Of a stretch of DNA of 64,000 nucleotides, positions 46,227 to 56,338 are shown one piece after another. The stretch comes from Pseudohalocynthiibacter aestuariivivens (lineage in GTDB: Bacteria; Pseudomonadota; Alphaproteobacteria; Rhodobacterales; Rhodobacteraceae). The stretch is taken from contig NZ_JAGFNU010000004.1 in the NCBI RefSeq assembly GCF_018457175.1, positions 219,218 through 283,217 of the forward strand. Direction: 5' to 3'. The position numbers were made by a program, and so were the translations under genes. The stretch's first letter is position 1. Every line of letters starts with the position of its first letter. A model generated the notes under the pieces. That model did not search any database, was not told the origin of the DNA, and saw only the letters and a list, made by a program, of their open reading frames with translations.

Positions 46227-47420
46227 GTGAACATTCATGAATACCAGGCGAAGGCATTGCTTCGCAGCTACGGCGCCCCGGTTTCTGACGGGCGTGTTGT
46301 ATTGAAAGCCGAAGACGCAAAAACAGCGGCGGGCGAAATGGATGGCCCGCTTTGGGTTGTCAAAGCGCAGATCCACGCTGGCGGACGCGGCAAAGGAAGT
46401 TTTAAAGAGCCGGATGCTGGTGACAAAGGCGGTGTACGCCTGACCAAATCTGTCGAAGAGGCGGCGACCGAAGCCAAGAAAATGCTGGGACGCACGCTTG
46501 TCACCCACCAAACCGGTCCGGCAGGCAAACAGGTTAACCGCATCTATATCGAAGACGGCTCTGGCATTGAAACCGAACTTTATCTTGCCCTGCTGGTAGA
46601 TCGTCAAACATCGCGCATTTCCTTTGTTTGCTCGACCGAGGGCGGCATGGACATCGAAGAAGTTGCTGCAAGCACACCGGGAAAGATCCTGTCCTTCTCT
46701 GTTGACCCTGCCACGGGATACCAGGCCTTCCACGGTCGCCGCATTGCCTTTTCTCTTGGTCTTGCTGGCCCGCAGGTCAAACAATGTGTCGTGCTGATGG
46801 GCCTGCTCTACAAAGCGTTCCTCGAAAAAGACATGGAGATGCTGGAGATCAACCCGCTGATCGTCACAGACAGGGGCGACCTGAAAGTGCTCGACGCCAA
46901 AATCAGCTTTGATGGCAACGCGGTCTACCGCCACGCAGACATCGCTGAACTGCGCGACACGACCGAGGAAGACCCAAAAGAACTTGAAGCCTCGAAATAC
47001 GACCTGAACTACATCGCGCTTGACGGTGAAATCGGCTGTATGGTCAACGGCGCGGGCCTAGCCATGGCGACGATGGACATCATCAAGCTTTACGGGTCTG
47101 AACCTGCCAACTTCCTTGATGTTGGTGGCGGTGCCACGACCGAGAAAGTGACCGAGGCGTTCAAGATCATCACGTCTGACCCGAACGTAAAAGGCATCCT
47201 TGTAAACATCTTCGGTGGCATCATGCGCTGTGATGTGATCGCAGAGGGGGTTGTTGCCGCCGTGAAAGAGGTTGGTCTTCAGGTCCCCCTCGTCGTGCGC
47301 CTGGAAGGTACCAACGTTGAACGGGGTAAAGAAATTATCAACACCTCCGGCCTCAACGTCATCGCCGCCGACAACCTCAGCGATGCTGCTGAGAAAATCG
47401 TTAAAGCGGTGAAAGGGTAG
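46227..47420 (+). CDS. sucC: Succinate--CoA ligase [ADP-forming] subunit beta
   Basis: 397 residues from the GTG at 46227. The open frame continues upstream to 46146 but overlaps the leader and shows no similarity. Features are [21 protein letters not shown], the ATP-grasp [17 protein letters not shown], and [15 protein letters not shown] near the end. It forms succinate, ATP and CoA from succinyl-CoA together with SucD. It heads the suc gene run, downstream of the paired palindromes. Confidence 0.95.
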   Translation: MNIHEYQAKALLRSYGAPVSDGRVVLKAEDAKTAAGEMDGPLWVVKAQIHAGGRGKGSFKEPDAGDKGGVRLTKSVEEAATEAKKMLGRTLVTHQTGPAGKQVNRIYIEDGSGIETELYLALLVDRQTSRISFVCSTEGGMDIEEVAASTPGKILSFSVDPATGYQAFHGRRIAFSLGLAGPQVKQCVVLMGLLYKAFLEKDMEMLEINPLIVTDRGDLKVLDAKISFDGNAVYRHADIAELRDTTEEDPKELEASKYDLNYIALDGEIGCMVNGAGLAMATMDIIKLYGSEPANFLDVGGGATTEKVTEAFKIITSDPNVKGILVNIFGGIMRCDVIAEGVVAAVKEVGLQVPLVVRLEGTNVERGKEIINTSGLNVIAADNLSDAAEKIVKAVKG

Positions 47421-47433
47421 ATTAAGCAATCGA

Positions 47434-47742
47434 ATGTTGGCCGCCTCTCTCATAGCTTTTGTGTGCGCATTAACCGCTGCAAGTCTTTTCGGATGGTTAT
47501 TCGGTAAAAGCGAAGGCAGTTTTTCCTCAAGAGTCAAACGGCAGATTCTAGTTGCCGTTGCCGTTACCTTCGGCATCTTCATGTTTCTCGGTTCAATGAA
47601 TACGGTTGACGTTCCTCTCGGCGATATAGTCGTCCGGGTTTTAGCCATAGCAACAACAATTGGTGCCGCGTTCGGCTGTGCAATAAATGTAACTTTTTTG
47701 TGGTCTCAGACTGAAACTGCTGAAATTAGCGATAAAGGGTGA
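47434..47742 (+). CDS. Unrecognised small membrane protein between sucC and sucD
   Basis: 102 residues with three hydrophobic segments (about 2-24, 38-55 and 65-90) and a Lys/Arg-containing loop [14 protein letters not shown]. It starts 13 bases after sucC and stops seven bases before sucD, so it must be transcribed with them. The ribosome site is weak and I recognise no family. Its base composition looks like the other small membrane gene at 44759-45061. It may be a recent insertion into the operon. Confidence 0.6.
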   Translation: MLAASLIAFVCALTAASLFGWLFGKSEGSFSSRVKRQILVAVAVTFGIFMFLGSMNTVDVPLGDIVVRVLAIATTIGAAFGCAINVTFLWSQTETAEISDKG

Positions 47743-47749
47743 ATGGCAA

Positions 47750-48631
47750 ATGGCCGTACTCATAGACGAAAATACCAAGGTAATCTGTCAGGGCCTCACG
47801 GGCTCGCAAGGCACCTTCCACTCTGAACAGGCAATTGCTTACGGCACCAAAATGGTTGGTGGCGTAACGCCGGGCAAAGGTGGGCAGTCCCACCTTGACC
47901 TGCCGGTCTTTAACTCGGTGCACGAGGCACGGCACACAACGGGGGCGAACGCCTCTGTCATTTACGTGCCACCGCCCTTTGCGGCAGATTCAATCCTCGA
48001 GGCGATTGACGCCGAAATGGAACTAATCGTCTGCATCACCGAAGGCATCCCTGTGCTTGACATGATGCGCGTTCAGCGGGCGCTGGAAGGCTCTGCCTCC
48101 CGCCTTGTCGGGCCAAACTGCCCGGGTGTTATCACGCCAGAGGCCTGCAAGATCGGCATCATGCCCGGTCATATCCACAAACGCGGCTCTTGCGGTGTGG
48201 TTTCGCGCTCTGGCACACTGACGTATGAGGCCGTGAAACAGACAACCGATATGGGCCTTGGCCAGTCAACGGCTGTTGGCATCGGTGGCGACCCCATCAA
48301 AGGGACCGAACATATCGACGTGCTTGAAATGTTCCTTGCTGATGATGAAACCCAGTCGATCATCATGATTGGTGAAATCGGTGGTTCCGCCGAAGAAGAA
48401 GCCGCGCAATTCCTGGCCGATGAAAAGAAAAAAGGCCGCTGGAAGCCGACCGCCGGTTTCATCGCAGGCCGCACCGCCCCTCCGGGCCGCCGCATGGGCC
48501 ACGCAGGCGCGATTGTCGCCGGTGGCAAAGGCGACGCGGAAAGCAAGATCGAAGCGATGCGTTCCGCCGGGATTATTGTTGCTGACAGCCCGGCGGGTCT
48601 GGGCGAGGCTGTGCTTAAGGCGATCGGTTAA
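47750..48631 (+). CDS. sucD: Succinate--CoA ligase [ADP-forming] subunit alpha
   Basis: 293 residues. The CoA-binding start is [20 protein letters not shown], with [12 protein letters not shown] following. The phosphorylated active-site His is in [10 protein letters not shown] (about residue 251). It forms the alpha subunit of succinyl-CoA synthetase with SucC. A large hairpin follows the gene (48662-48730). Confidence 0.96.
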   Translation: MAVLIDENTKVICQGLTGSQGTFHSEQAIAYGTKMVGGVTPGKGGQSHLDLPVFNSVHEARHTTGANASVIYVPPPFAADSILEAIDAEMELIVCITEGIPVLDMMRVQRALEGSASRLVGPNCPGVITPEACKIGIMPGHIHKRGSCGVVSRSGTLTYEAVKQTTDMGLGQSTAVGIGGDPIKGTEHIDVLEMFLADDETQSIIMIGEIGGSAEEEAAQFLADEKKKGRWKPTAGFIAGRTAPPGRRMGHAGAIVAGGKGDAESKIEAMRSAGIIVADSPAGLGEAVLKAIG

Positions 48632-48661
48632 ACTGTGACTTGTGACGCAGCATATACACTA

Positions 48662-48730
48662 AGGGCAGTGCCCGAACCGCAGGGGTGGACGCAAAGCGCC
48701 CGCCCCGTGGGGGGCGGTTCGGGCGCTGCC
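48662..48730 (+). other. Large 18-bp stem with inner hairpin downstream of sucD
   Basis: GGGCAGTGCCCGAACCGC (48662-48679) pairs with GCGGTTCGGGCGCTGCCC (48713-48730), with one G-U wobble. The enclosed 33 bases fold further (GGGGTGG with CCGCCCC around GCAAAGC). No T-run follows, so it is not a classic terminator. It could be an mRNA-stabilising or processing element, a REP-like repeat, or a rho-assisted terminator between sucD and sucA. Confidence 0.7.
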
Positions 48731-48818
48731 CGGCGTGTCCGCCGTGCGAAAGGGTTCTTCTGATGGGACCGTTTCAGGCCATAAGATTAGATTTCACGAA
48801 CATGTTGAAAGCGATTGG

Positions 48819-49487
48819 ATGACAACTTTGACCCAAACTTTTAGCAACTGGCGAGTTGCACTCGCCTCCCTGATCGTGGGGCTTACTGCTTACCCAGTTA
48901 TTGCATCAGAACATTTGGATCAGGCGATCGCCCACTGTCTCGATATTTCCTTGGAAAAACGAACTGTCGTCGAGCAATTGCTTAGTGACGGTTGGGAACA
49001 GGCTTCGGACGATGGCGTTTCTGCTGTTAGTATTTTTGAAGCCGACTATTCTGCAATCAATCTTGTCGAAAGTGGTCAACTCTCAGATGTTTCGGCACAG
49101 GAAAGACACGAGGGAGCTGTCAGATACAGAGAAAAAATCGAAAGGTCGACCAAAAGGACGCTCCTACGTTCTATTCAAAGCGATCCAGTTGAAGTCCGCG
49201 TAACTGCACTCGTACACAAAGCTGGAGCATTCGCTATCATCTCTGAACTTGGAAGAATGATCCAATGCCGGCTTTTTCTCGATCATCCTGCCCCCCTTCC
49301 AACAGATCTCACCGGAAGAAGTTCTCTGCCAGAGCTTCGTCTGTCCGATCAAAGCTCCAAACACACGCGCGGCGAGGGTGCCACGTTTACCGAAATTGTC
49401 TCCATTATTCCAGATAGCGAAGCCTTCTCTGAATTGATGGGATTTGATCCGAGCTTCAACTTATTCCTGGAGGTTCGTAGGCGTTAA
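48819..49487 (+). CDS. Unrecognised secreted protein between sucD and sucA
   Basis: 222 residues from the ATG at 48819, giving a signal peptide (NWRVALASLIVGLTAYPVIA, cleavage near residue 30). Earlier in-frame starts fall next to the hairpin. The mature part has two Cys (AHCLDIS and IQCRLFLD) and no family I know, with mixed alpha/beta composition. It ends 20 bases before sucA. It is an accessory gene within the suc run, of unknown role. Confidence 0.65.
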   Translation: MTTLTQTFSNWRVALASLIVGLTAYPVIASEHLDQAIAHCLDISLEKRTVVEQLLSDGWEQASDDGVSAVSIFEADYSAINLVESGQLSDVSAQERHEGAVRYREKIERSTKRTLLRSIQSDPVEVRVTALVHKAGAFAIISELGRMIQCRLFLDHPAPLPTDLTGRSSLPELRLSDQSSKHTRGEGATFTEIVSIIPDSEAFSELMGFDPSFNLFLEVRRR

Positions 49488-49507
49488 GCCACTACGGAGG
49501 TAACAAA

Positions 49508-52459
49508 ATGACCGAACAAAGCCCAAACGACCAATTCCACGCGTCTTCCTTCTTGCAAGGGCATAACGCGGAATATGTGGAACAGCTTTATGCCCGCTAT
49601 GCCAATGACCCGAATGCGGTTGACGAGGCATGGCAAGCGTTTTTCAAGGAACTCGGCGACGCCGACATGGACGTCAAGGCCGAGGCCTCCGGCCCCTCAT
49701 GGGCGCGCACGGACTGGCCCCCGGTTCCGAACGATGACCTGACACAGGCGCTTGACGGGCAGTGGATAGAAGAGCCGAAAAAGGCGGGCGAAAAGATCAA
49801 GGCCAAGGCCGTCGAAGTTGGTGTCGAGGTGTCTGACGATGCCATCAAGCGCGCCGTGCTCGACAGTATCCGCGCCCTGATGATCATCCGCGCCTACCGT
49901 ATCCGGGGCCACCTTGCCGCTGACCTTGACCCGCTCAGAATGCGCGATCAGTCCCAGCGGCCAGAGCTTGATCCAAAAACATATGGCTTTGAAGAAGGCG
50001 ACATGGACCGCCCAATCTTCCTCGACAATGTGCTTGGGCTGCAAATCGCCACGATGCGGCAGATCATCGATATCGTACGCCGCACCTATTGCGGCACCTT
50101 TGCGCTGCAATACATGCATATTTCCAACCCTGAAGAATCCGGTTGGCTAAAAGAACGTATCGAAGGTTACGGCAAGGAAATTGCCTTTACCCGCGAAGGG
50201 CGCAAAGCGATTCTGAACAAGCTGGTCGAGGCTGAGGGTTTTGAAAAATTCCTGCACGTCAAATACATGGGAACCAAGCGCTTTGGCCTTGATGGTGCCG
50301 AAAGCCTGATCCCAGCGATGGAGCAGATCATCAAACGCGGTGGCGCACTTGGTATCAGAGACATCATAATCGGTATGCCCCACCGGGGGCGTCTTTCGGT
50401 GCTGGCCAACGTGATGGCCAAACCCTACCGCGCCATTTTCAACGAGTTTCAGGGCGGCAGCTTTAAACCCGAAGATGTGGATGGATCCGGCGATGTAAAA
50501 TATCACCTTGGTGCGAGTTCTGACCGCGAATTCAGCGGCAACTCCGTGCACCTTTCGCTGACAGCCAATCCAAGCCATCTTGAGGCTGTTAATCCGGTCG
50601 TGATCGGCAAAGTCCGTGCAAAACAACAGCAGTTGAACGACGAGGACCGCACACAGGTCATGCCCGTGCTGCTGCACGGTGATGCTGCCTTTGCAGGGCA
50701 AGGCGTGGTTGCCGAATGTTTCGGCCTTTCGGGGCTCGTCGGCCACAAGGCCGGCGGTACGATGCATATCATCGTGAACAACCAGATCGGCTTTACCACC
50801 GCACCGCATTTCAGCCGGTCTTCGCCCTATCCAACAGATATCGCGCTGATGGTTGAGGCACCGATTTTCCACGTGAACGGCGATGACCCGGAAGCCGTGG
50901 TTCACGCGGCCAAGGTCGCAACGGAATTTCGCCAGAAGTTCCACAAGGACGTGGTCATCGATATCTTCTGCTACCGCCGCTTTGGGCACAACGAGGGGGA
51001 TGAACCAATGTTCACCAACCCTCTGATGTATCAGAAGATCAAAAAGCAAAAAACCACACTGCAGCTTTATACTGAACGTCTGGTTCGTGACGGTCTGATC
51101 CCCGAAGGTGAAATCGAAGATATGAAAGCCGCGTTTCAGGCCCATCTGAACGAGGAATTTGAAGCCGGCAAAGACTACAAGCCAAACAAGGCTGACTGGC
51201 TCGATGGGCGCTGGTCCCACATAGACAAGCAAAAAGAAGACTACCAGCGCGGCCAGACTGCGATCAGGGAAGACACGCTGGCCGAGGTCGGTAAGGCGCT
51301 GACCACCCTGCCCGAAGGTTATCCGGTACATAAAACGGTGGCCCGGATGCTGGAAACCAAGAAAGCCATGTTTGAAAACGGCAAAGGCATCGACTGGGCG
51401 ACTGGCGAAGCACTTGCGTTTGGGTCGCTCCTGACCGAGGGCCTGCCGGTTCGGCTCGCAGGTCAGGACGCAACGCGCGGCACCTTTAGCCACCGTCATT
51501 CAGGCATCGTTAGTCAGGAAACAGAAGAACGCTACTACCCGCTGAACCACGTTCGCAAAGGTCAGGCGCATTACGAAGTTATCGACTCGATGCTTTCGGA
51601 ATACGCGGTGCTTGGTTTTGAATACGGCTATACGCTGGCGGAACCGAACGCCTTGGTAATGTGGGAAGCACAGTTTGGCGATTTTGCCAACGGTGCGCAG
51701 ATCATGTTTGACCAGTTCATTAGTTCTGGAGAATCAAAATGGCTGCGGATGTCCGGCCTTGTGGTGCTCTTGCCGCACGGGTTTGAGGGGCAAGGGCCAG
51801 AACACAGTTCTGCCCGGCTGGAGCGCTTCTTGCAAATGTGTGGTGGTGACAACTGGATCGTTGCAAACTGCACGACCCCTGCAAACTACTTTCACATCCT
51901 GCGCCGCCAGATCCACCGCAGTTTCCGCAAACCGCTGATCCTGATGACACCAAAATCGCTGCTGCGCCATAAAATGGCAGTGTCAAATGCAGAGGACTTT
52001 ACAGACGGGTCATCCTTCCACCGCATCCTTTGGGACGACGCACAAAAGGGCAACTCTGATACCAAGCTCGCAGCCGACAGCAAGATCAAACGCGTGGTTA
52101 TGTGTTCAGGTAAAGTTTACTACGACCTGCTGGAAGAGCGTGACACGCGTGGCATCAAGGATATCTATCTGATGCGTGTCGAACAATTCTATCCGTTCCC
52201 GGCGATGAGCCTTGTGAATGAACTGCAGCGTTTCAAAAACGCCGATGTCGTCTGGTGCCAGGAAGAACCTAAAAACCAAGGTGGCTGGACCTTTATGGAA
52301 CCCAATATTGAATGGGTTCTGGGTCGCCTGAAGAACGCGGCCAAACGCCCAGCCTATGCGGGTCGCCCCGCCTCTGCTTCGCCCGCGACGGGCCTTGCCA
52401 GCCAACACAAACATCAACAAGCCGCGCTCATTGATGACGCGCTGACCATCAAAGGGTAA
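49508..52459 (+). CDS. sucA: 2-oxoglutarate dehydrogenase E1 component
   Basis: 983 residues, normal length. The N-terminal E2-binding start has SFLQGHNAEYVEQLYARYAN. The thiamine-diphosphate site is in IIGMPHRGRLSVLANV and GDAAFAGQGVVAE, with the pyrimidine-binding half near RFGHNEGDEP. The C-terminal half contains QETEERYYPLNH and LLPHGFEGQGPEHSSARLER. It decarboxylates 2-oxoglutarate and passes succinyl to lipoyl-E2. A GGAGGT ribosome site precedes the ATG. sucB follows after 6 bases. Confidence 0.97.
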   Translation: MTEQSPNDQFHASSFLQGHNAEYVEQLYARYANDPNAVDEAWQAFFKELGDADMDVKAEASGPSWARTDWPPVPNDDLTQALDGQWIEEPKKAGEKIKAKAVEVGVEVSDDAIKRAVLDSIRALMIIRAYRIRGHLAADLDPLRMRDQSQRPELDPKTYGFEEGDMDRPIFLDNVLGLQIATMRQIIDIVRRTYCGTFALQYMHISNPEESGWLKERIEGYGKEIAFTREGRKAILNKLVEAEGFEKFLHVKYMGTKRFGLDGAESLIPAMEQIIKRGGALGIRDIIIGMPHRGRLSVLANVMAKPYRAIFNEFQGGSFKPEDVDGSGDVKYHLGASSDREFSGNSVHLSLTANPSHLEAVNPVVIGKVRAKQQQLNDEDRTQVMPVLLHGDAAFAGQGVVAECFGLSGLVGHKAGGTMHIIVNNQIGFTTAPHFSRSSPYPTDIALMVEAPIFHVNGDDPEAVVHAAKVATEFRQKFHKDVVIDIFCYRRFGHNEGDEPMFTNPLMYQKIKKQKTTLQLYTERLVRDGLIPEGEIEDMKAAFQAHLNEEFEAGKDYKPNKADWLDGRWSHIDKQKEDYQRGQTAIREDTLAEVGKALTTLPEGYPVHKTVARMLETKKAMFENGKGIDWATGEALAFGSLLTEGLPVRLAGQDATRGTFSHRHSGIVSQETEERYYPLNHVRKGQAHYEVIDSMLSEYAVLGFEYGYTLAEPNALVMWEAQFGDFANGAQIMFDQFISSGESKWLRMSGLVVLLPHGFEGQGPEHSSARLERFLQMCGGDNWIVANCTTPANYFHILRRQIHRSFRKPLILMTPKSLLRHKMAVSNAEDFTDGSSFHRILWDDAQKGNSDTKLAADSKIKRVVMCSGKVYYDLLEERDTRGIKDIYLMRVEQFYPFPAMSLVNELQRFKNADVVWCQEEPKNQGGWTFMEPNIEWVLGRLKNAAKRPAYAGRPASASPATGLASQHKHQQAALIDDALTIKG

Positions 52460-52465
52460 TTGATC

Positions 52466-54016
52466 ATGTCCACAGAAGTCCGCGTCCCAACTCTGGGTGA
52501 AAGCGTTACCGAAGCCACCGTCGCCACCTGGTTCAAAAAACCCGGCGACAGCGTTGCAGTTGATGAAATGCTCTGCGAGCTGGAAACCGACAAGGTAACG
52601 GTCGAGGTTCCTTCGCCGGTTGCCGGAACGCTTGGTGAAATTGTTGCAGCCGAAGGTGAAACTGTTGGTGTCAGCGCCCTGCTCGCAACCATTTCCGAAG
52701 GTGCCTCCGCCGCTGCGGCACCTGCTGCCGCTGCTGCACCAAAGGCAAAAGCAGCACCCGCTGCTCCAGAAACTGCCAGCAGCGTTGACATTATGGTTCC
52801 AACCCTGGGGGAAAGCGTTACAGAAGCAACCGTTGCGTCATGGTTCAAAGCTGTCGGTGACACCGTTGCGCAAGACGAAATGCTATGTGAACTTGAAACC
52901 GATAAGGTCTCGGTCGAGGTTCCCGCACCAGCCAGTGGCGTGCTTACAGAAATAGTTGCTGCCGAAGGTGCAACAGTCGAGGCGTCGGCAAAGCTTGGCG
53001 TGATCTCCGGGTCTGCGAGCGGCGCTGTGGCTGCCAGTGCAGCCCCAGCCACAGCAGCGGCAGGGGCCGCAGCGGAGACCGGCAAAGACATCGAGAACGC
53101 CCCATCCGCCAACAAGCTGATGGCCGAAAAAGGCATCGACCCAGCAACGGTGGCAGGTACGGGCAAAGATGGCCGGATCATGAAAGAAGACGTGCAGAAC
53201 GCGACCGCTGCAGCAAAAGCCGCAACGCCCGCTGCTGCACCGGCGGCACCTGCTCCTGCTCCCGCCACAGCCGCGCCCGCTGCCGTTCCACGCGCACCGG
53301 TTGCTGCTGATGACGCCGCGCGTGAAGAGCGCGTGAAAATGACCCGCTTGCGCCAAACCATCGCGCGCCGCCTGAAAGAAAGCCAGAACACCGCCGCCAT
53401 GCTCACGACCTATAACGAGGTCGACATGGGTGCTGTGATGGACCTGCGGAACGAATACAAAGACCTGTTTCTGAAAAAGCATGGCGTAAAGCTTGGCTTC
53501 ATGTCGTTCTTCACCAAGGCCTGTGTTCACGCGCTGAAAGAAGTACCAGAGGTCAACGCCGAAATCGATGGTACAGATGTTGTCTACAAGAACTTCGTTC
53601 ACATGGGCATCGCTGCAGGGACTCCAACCGGCCTTGTCGTACCAGTGATCCGCAATGCTGACAGCATGTCATTCGCGACCATCGAAAAGGCAATTGCCGA
53701 AAAGGGCGCGCGTGCTCGCGATGGCAAGCTGTCGATGGAAGAAATGCAGGGCGGCAGCTTTACCATCTCAAACGGGGGTGTCTACGGCTCGCTCATGTCG
53801 TCGCCCATCCTGAACCCACCGCAATCCGGTATTCTGGGGATGCACAAAATTCAGGACCGCCCAATGGCAATCAACGGTGAGGTCGTGATCCGCCCGATGA
53901 TGTATCTGGCGCTCAGCTACGACCACCGGATCGTTGACGGCAAAGGTGCTGTGACATTCCTCGTGCGCGTCAAAGAAGCGCTCGAAGATCCGCGCCGCTT
54001 GCTGATGGATTTATAA
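52466..54016 (+). CDS. sucB: Dihydrolipoyllysine succinyltransferase (E2o) with two lipoyl domains
   Basis: 516 residues from the ATG at 52466. There are two lipoyl domains, each with the lipoylated Lys in ELETDKV (about residue 43 and about residue 147), separated by Ala/Pro linkers. The peripheral-subunit-binding domain is [20 protein letters not shown]. The catalytic domain ends with the active-site [17 protein letters not shown]. coli SucB has one lipoyl domain, and two are known for E2 proteins in other groups. It transfers succinyl to CoA. Confidence 0.96.
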   Translation: MSTEVRVPTLGESVTEATVATWFKKPGDSVAVDEMLCELETDKVTVEVPSPVAGTLGEIVAAEGETVGVSALLATISEGASAAAAPAAAAAPKAKAAPAAPETASSVDIMVPTLGESVTEATVASWFKAVGDTVAQDEMLCELETDKVSVEVPAPASGVLTEIVAAEGATVEASAKLGVISGSASGAVAASAAPATAAAGAAAETGKDIENAPSANKLMAEKGIDPATVAGTGKDGRIMKEDVQNATAAAKAATPAAAPAAPAPAPATAAPAAVPRAPVAADDAAREERVKMTRLRQTIARRLKESQNTAAMLTTYNEVDMGAVMDLRNEYKDLFLKKHGVKLGFMSFFTKACVHALKEVPEVNAEIDGTDVVYKNFVHMGIAAGTPTGLVVPVIRNADSMSFATIEKAIAEKGARARDGKLSMEEMQGGSFTISNGGVYGSLMSSPILNPPQSGILGMHKIQDRPMAINGEVVIRPMMYLALSYDHRIVDGKGAVTFLVRVKEALEDPRRLLMDL

Positions 54017-54025
54017 AATGAACCC

Positions 54026-54051
54026 GGGGTGTTCTGCCGCCAGAACATCCC
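54026..54051 (+). terminator. Hairpin downstream of sucB
   Basis: An 11-bp stem GGGGTGTTCTG (54026-54036) with CAGAACATCCC (54041-54051), loop CCGC, one G-U pair. It starts 10 bases after the sucB stop. No clear T-run follows, so it may attenuate or protect the upstream message rather than fully terminate. lpdA begins 140 bases later. Confidence 0.55.
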
Positions 54052-54191
54052 GACCCGCTTCCCGAAAAACTGGCGTCTCTCTCAAAATGGCACCCTACAT
54101 TCAGGAAGTCTCCACCGCAAAAAGTTGTAAAAGTTTAAAAAACGGTCTTTGATTGCTTTAAAGACTTACAAATTCCCTACAGGAGACCCCC

Positions 54192-55580
54192 ATGGCAAAC
54201 TATGACGTGATCATCATCGGCGGCGGCCCCGGCGGCTATGTCTGCGCGATCCGCTGCGCGCAGCTTGGCCTGAAAACCGCATGTGTCGAAGGTCGTGACA
54301 CGCTGGGCGGCACCTGCCTGAACGTCGGCTGCATTCCGTCAAAGGCGCTTCTGCATGCAAGCCATATGCTGCACGAGGCAGAGCACAACTTTGCCAAGAT
54401 GGGCCTGAAGGGCAAAAGCCCCTCTGTCGATTGGCCCCAAATGCTCGCCTATAAGGATGACGTCATTGGGCAGAACACCAAGGGTATCGAATTCCTGTTT
54501 AAAAAGAACAAGGTAGACTGGCTGAAAGGTTGGGGCTCTATCCCAGAGGCAGGCAAGGTTAAGGTCGGTGACGAGGTGCATGAAGCAAAGGCCATCGTTA
54601 TCGCAACCGGCTCTGAATCCTCAGACCTTCCCGGTGTTGAGGTGGATGAGAAAACCGTCGTCACATCGACCGGCGCACTGGCATTAGGAAAAGTTCCAAG
54701 AACCATGGTCGTGATTGGCGCGGGCGTGATCGGCCTTGAAATGGGGTCGGTCTATGCACGGCTTGGCACGGATGTGACCGTGGTGGAGTTCCTTGATCAG
54801 ATCACCCCCGGCATGGACCTTGAAATCTGTAAAACATTCCAGAGAACTTTGAAAAAACAAGGGCTTAAGTTCATCATGGGGGCTGCGGTTCAAAGCGTAA
54901 CAAAACAGCGAGCCAAAGCCAAAGTCACTTACAAACTGCGTAAAAACGACAAGGAAGATACACTTGATGCAGATGTCGTTCTCGTCGCAACCGGTCGTCG
55001 TCCCTATACCGAAGGTCTCGGCCTTGAGGCGTTAGGCGTCACTGTCTTCCCGCGTGGTCAAATCCAGACAAACGATCACTGGGAAACTGACGTCAAAGGT
55101 ATTTATGCCATCGGTGATGCAATCGAAGGACCAATGCTGGCACATAAGGCCGAAGACGAAGGCATGGCGGTTGCAGAAGTAATCGCAGGCAGAAAAGGCC
55201 ATGTAAACTACGGCGTTATTCCCGGCGTTATCTACACAGCCCCCGAAGTTGCAAGTGTGGGAAAGACCGAAGAAACCCTGAAAGAAGAAGGCCGCGCGTA
55301 TAAAGTTGGCAAGTTTTCCTTCATGGGTAACGGCCGCGCAAAGGCGATGTTCGCGGGGGACGGGTTTGTAAAAATCCTGGCTGACGCGGAAACAGACCGT
55401 ATTCTTGGGGCGCATATTCTGGGCCCATCCGCAGGTGAATTGATCCATGAATTGTGCGTCGCAATGGAATTTGGCGCCTCGGCACAGGATATTGCCCTGA
55501 CCTGCCACGCGCATCCTACCTGTTCCGAAGCAGTCCGCGAAGCGGCACTCGCCTGCGGCGACGGGGCGATCCATTCCTGA
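54192..55580 (+). CDS. lpdA: Dihydrolipoyl dehydrogenase (E3)
   Basis: 462 residues. The FAD-binding start is [20 protein letters not shown], the redox-active disulfide is in [17 protein letters not shown], the NAD motif is [16 protein letters not shown], and the catalytic His-Glu pair lies in [16 protein letters not shown]. It reoxidises lipoyl groups of the 2-oxoglutarate dehydrogenase complex. It has its own strong AGGAGA ribosome site and a long AT-rich leader after sucB, so it may also have its own promoter. Confidence 0.97.
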   Translation: MANYDVIIIGGGPGGYVCAIRCAQLGLKTACVEGRDTLGGTCLNVGCIPSKALLHASHMLHEAEHNFAKMGLKGKSPSVDWPQMLAYKDDVIGQNTKGIEFLFKKNKVDWLKGWGSIPEAGKVKVGDEVHEAKAIVIATGSESSDLPGVEVDEKTVVTSTGALALGKVPRTMVVIGAGVIGLEMGSVYARLGTDVTVVEFLDQITPGMDLEICKTFQRTLKKQGLKFIMGAAVQSVTKQRAKAKVTYKLRKNDKEDTLDADVVLVATGRRPYTEGLGLEALGVTVFPRGQIQTNDHWETDVKGIYAIGDAIEGPMLAHKAEDEGMAVAEVIAGRKGHVNYGVIPGVIYTAPEVASVGKTEETLKEEGRAYKVGKFSFMGNGRAKAMFAGDGFVKILADAETDRILGAHILGPSAGELIHELCVAMEFGASAQDIALTCHAHPTCSEAVREAALACGDGAIHS

Positions 55581-55604
55581 GGCCAACAGCTGAATAGAAC
55601 TTGG

Positions 55605-55638
55605 AAACGCCAGCAATATTGCTGGCGTTTTCTTTTTA
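55605..55638. terminator. Palindromic intrinsic terminator between lpdA and the GntR gene
   Basis: A perfect 26-base palindrome at 55605-55630 (arms AAACGCCAGCAAT and ATTGCTGGCGTTT) followed by TCTTTTT. It follows the lpdA stop by 25 bases. It also precedes the end of the convergent GntR gene and could stop transcription from both sides. Confidence 0.9.
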
Positions 55639-55655
55639 AAACAACTGGTTGCTTG

Positions 55656-56306
55656 TTAGGTGATCAGCAGGCGCAAACCTTGAGTTACGTCCGTGCGCAC
55701 CGCCAATCGCAGGCCCGGCTCATCCCCTGCCCTAAGGGCCGCAATAATCAGGCGGTGGTTTCGTGGCGGATCTGTCTGGCGCAAACGTCCATAAAGGGCG
55801 CGCATCGTAGGGCCAAGCTGCAACCAGACCGTTTCGACCATAGCTAACATTGCCGGGGCCTGGGCACGCAGATATAGCGTTCTGTGAAACTCCAGATTGG
55901 TACGGATATAACCAACGGCATCCTGCTTTGCCACGGCTTCAGAAATCGTGCCGTTGATCATCTGCAAACGTTCAATCAGTGCGATATGAGCACGTGGTAA
56001 AGCCCTGGAAGACAGCTCTGGCTCCAGCAAGGCGCGCAAGGCGGCAAGCTCTTCCAGACGTTCGTTTGACAGCGCTGGGGTCGAGACACGACCCGAGGTA
56101 GACATCGTCAGCGCACCTTCTGCTGACAGCCGCCTGACTGCCTCGCGTGCAGGGGTCATGGAAACACCAAAGGCTTTGCCAACCCCGCGTATGGTCAGGG
56201 ATTGACCGGGTGCCAGTTCACCATGCATAATCTGGCTACGCAGGCTGCGGTATAACCTGTCGTGAGCAGCGGTTACTGCCTCTGTCGGGCGGGAATGGAT
56301 CAACAT
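55656..56306 (-). CDS. GntR/FCD family regulator, candidate TCA-cycle regulator
   Basis: 216 residues. The N-terminal winged helix is LYRSLRSQIMHGELAPGQSLTI followed by GVSMTPAREAVRRLSAEGAL. The FCD effector domain (about 75-210) has the metal-ligand pattern LEFHRTLYLRA and HRLIIAALRAGD. Its start codon is at 56306 and a GTGATCAC box lies at 56315-56322, immediately upstream. The same box occurs in pairs before sdhC and sucC. Its ligand is probably an organic acid of the cycle, which is inference. Confidence 0.88.
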   Translation of the reverse strand: MLIHSRPTEAVTAAHDRLYRSLRSQIMHGELAPGQSLTIRGVGKAFGVSMTPAREAVRRLSAEGALTMSTSGRVSTPALSNERLEELAALRALLEPELSSRALPRAHIALIERLQMINGTISEAVAKQDAVGYIRTNLEFHRTLYLRAQAPAMLAMVETVWLQLGPTMRALYGRLRQTDPPRNHRLIIAALRAGDEPGLRLAVRTDVTQGLRLLIT

Positions 56307-56314
56307 GCTATATT

Positions 56315-56322
56315 GTGATCAC
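56315..56322 (-). promoter_or_regulatory. Single GTGATCAC box at the GntR gene start
   Basis: Perfect palindrome in ATTGTGATCACAT context, 9-16 bases upstream of the GntR start codon and covering the ribosome-site position. Binding here would repress its own expression. The core equals the paired boxes upstream of sdhC and sucC. Confidence 0.7.
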
Positions 56323-56338
56323 ATATCAGTGGGCATCG

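Noticed and set aside
52700..53300. GC-rich Ala/Pro repeats suggesting a tandem repeat or insertion
   Set aside because: These are the flexible linkers and duplicated lipoyl domains of SucB.
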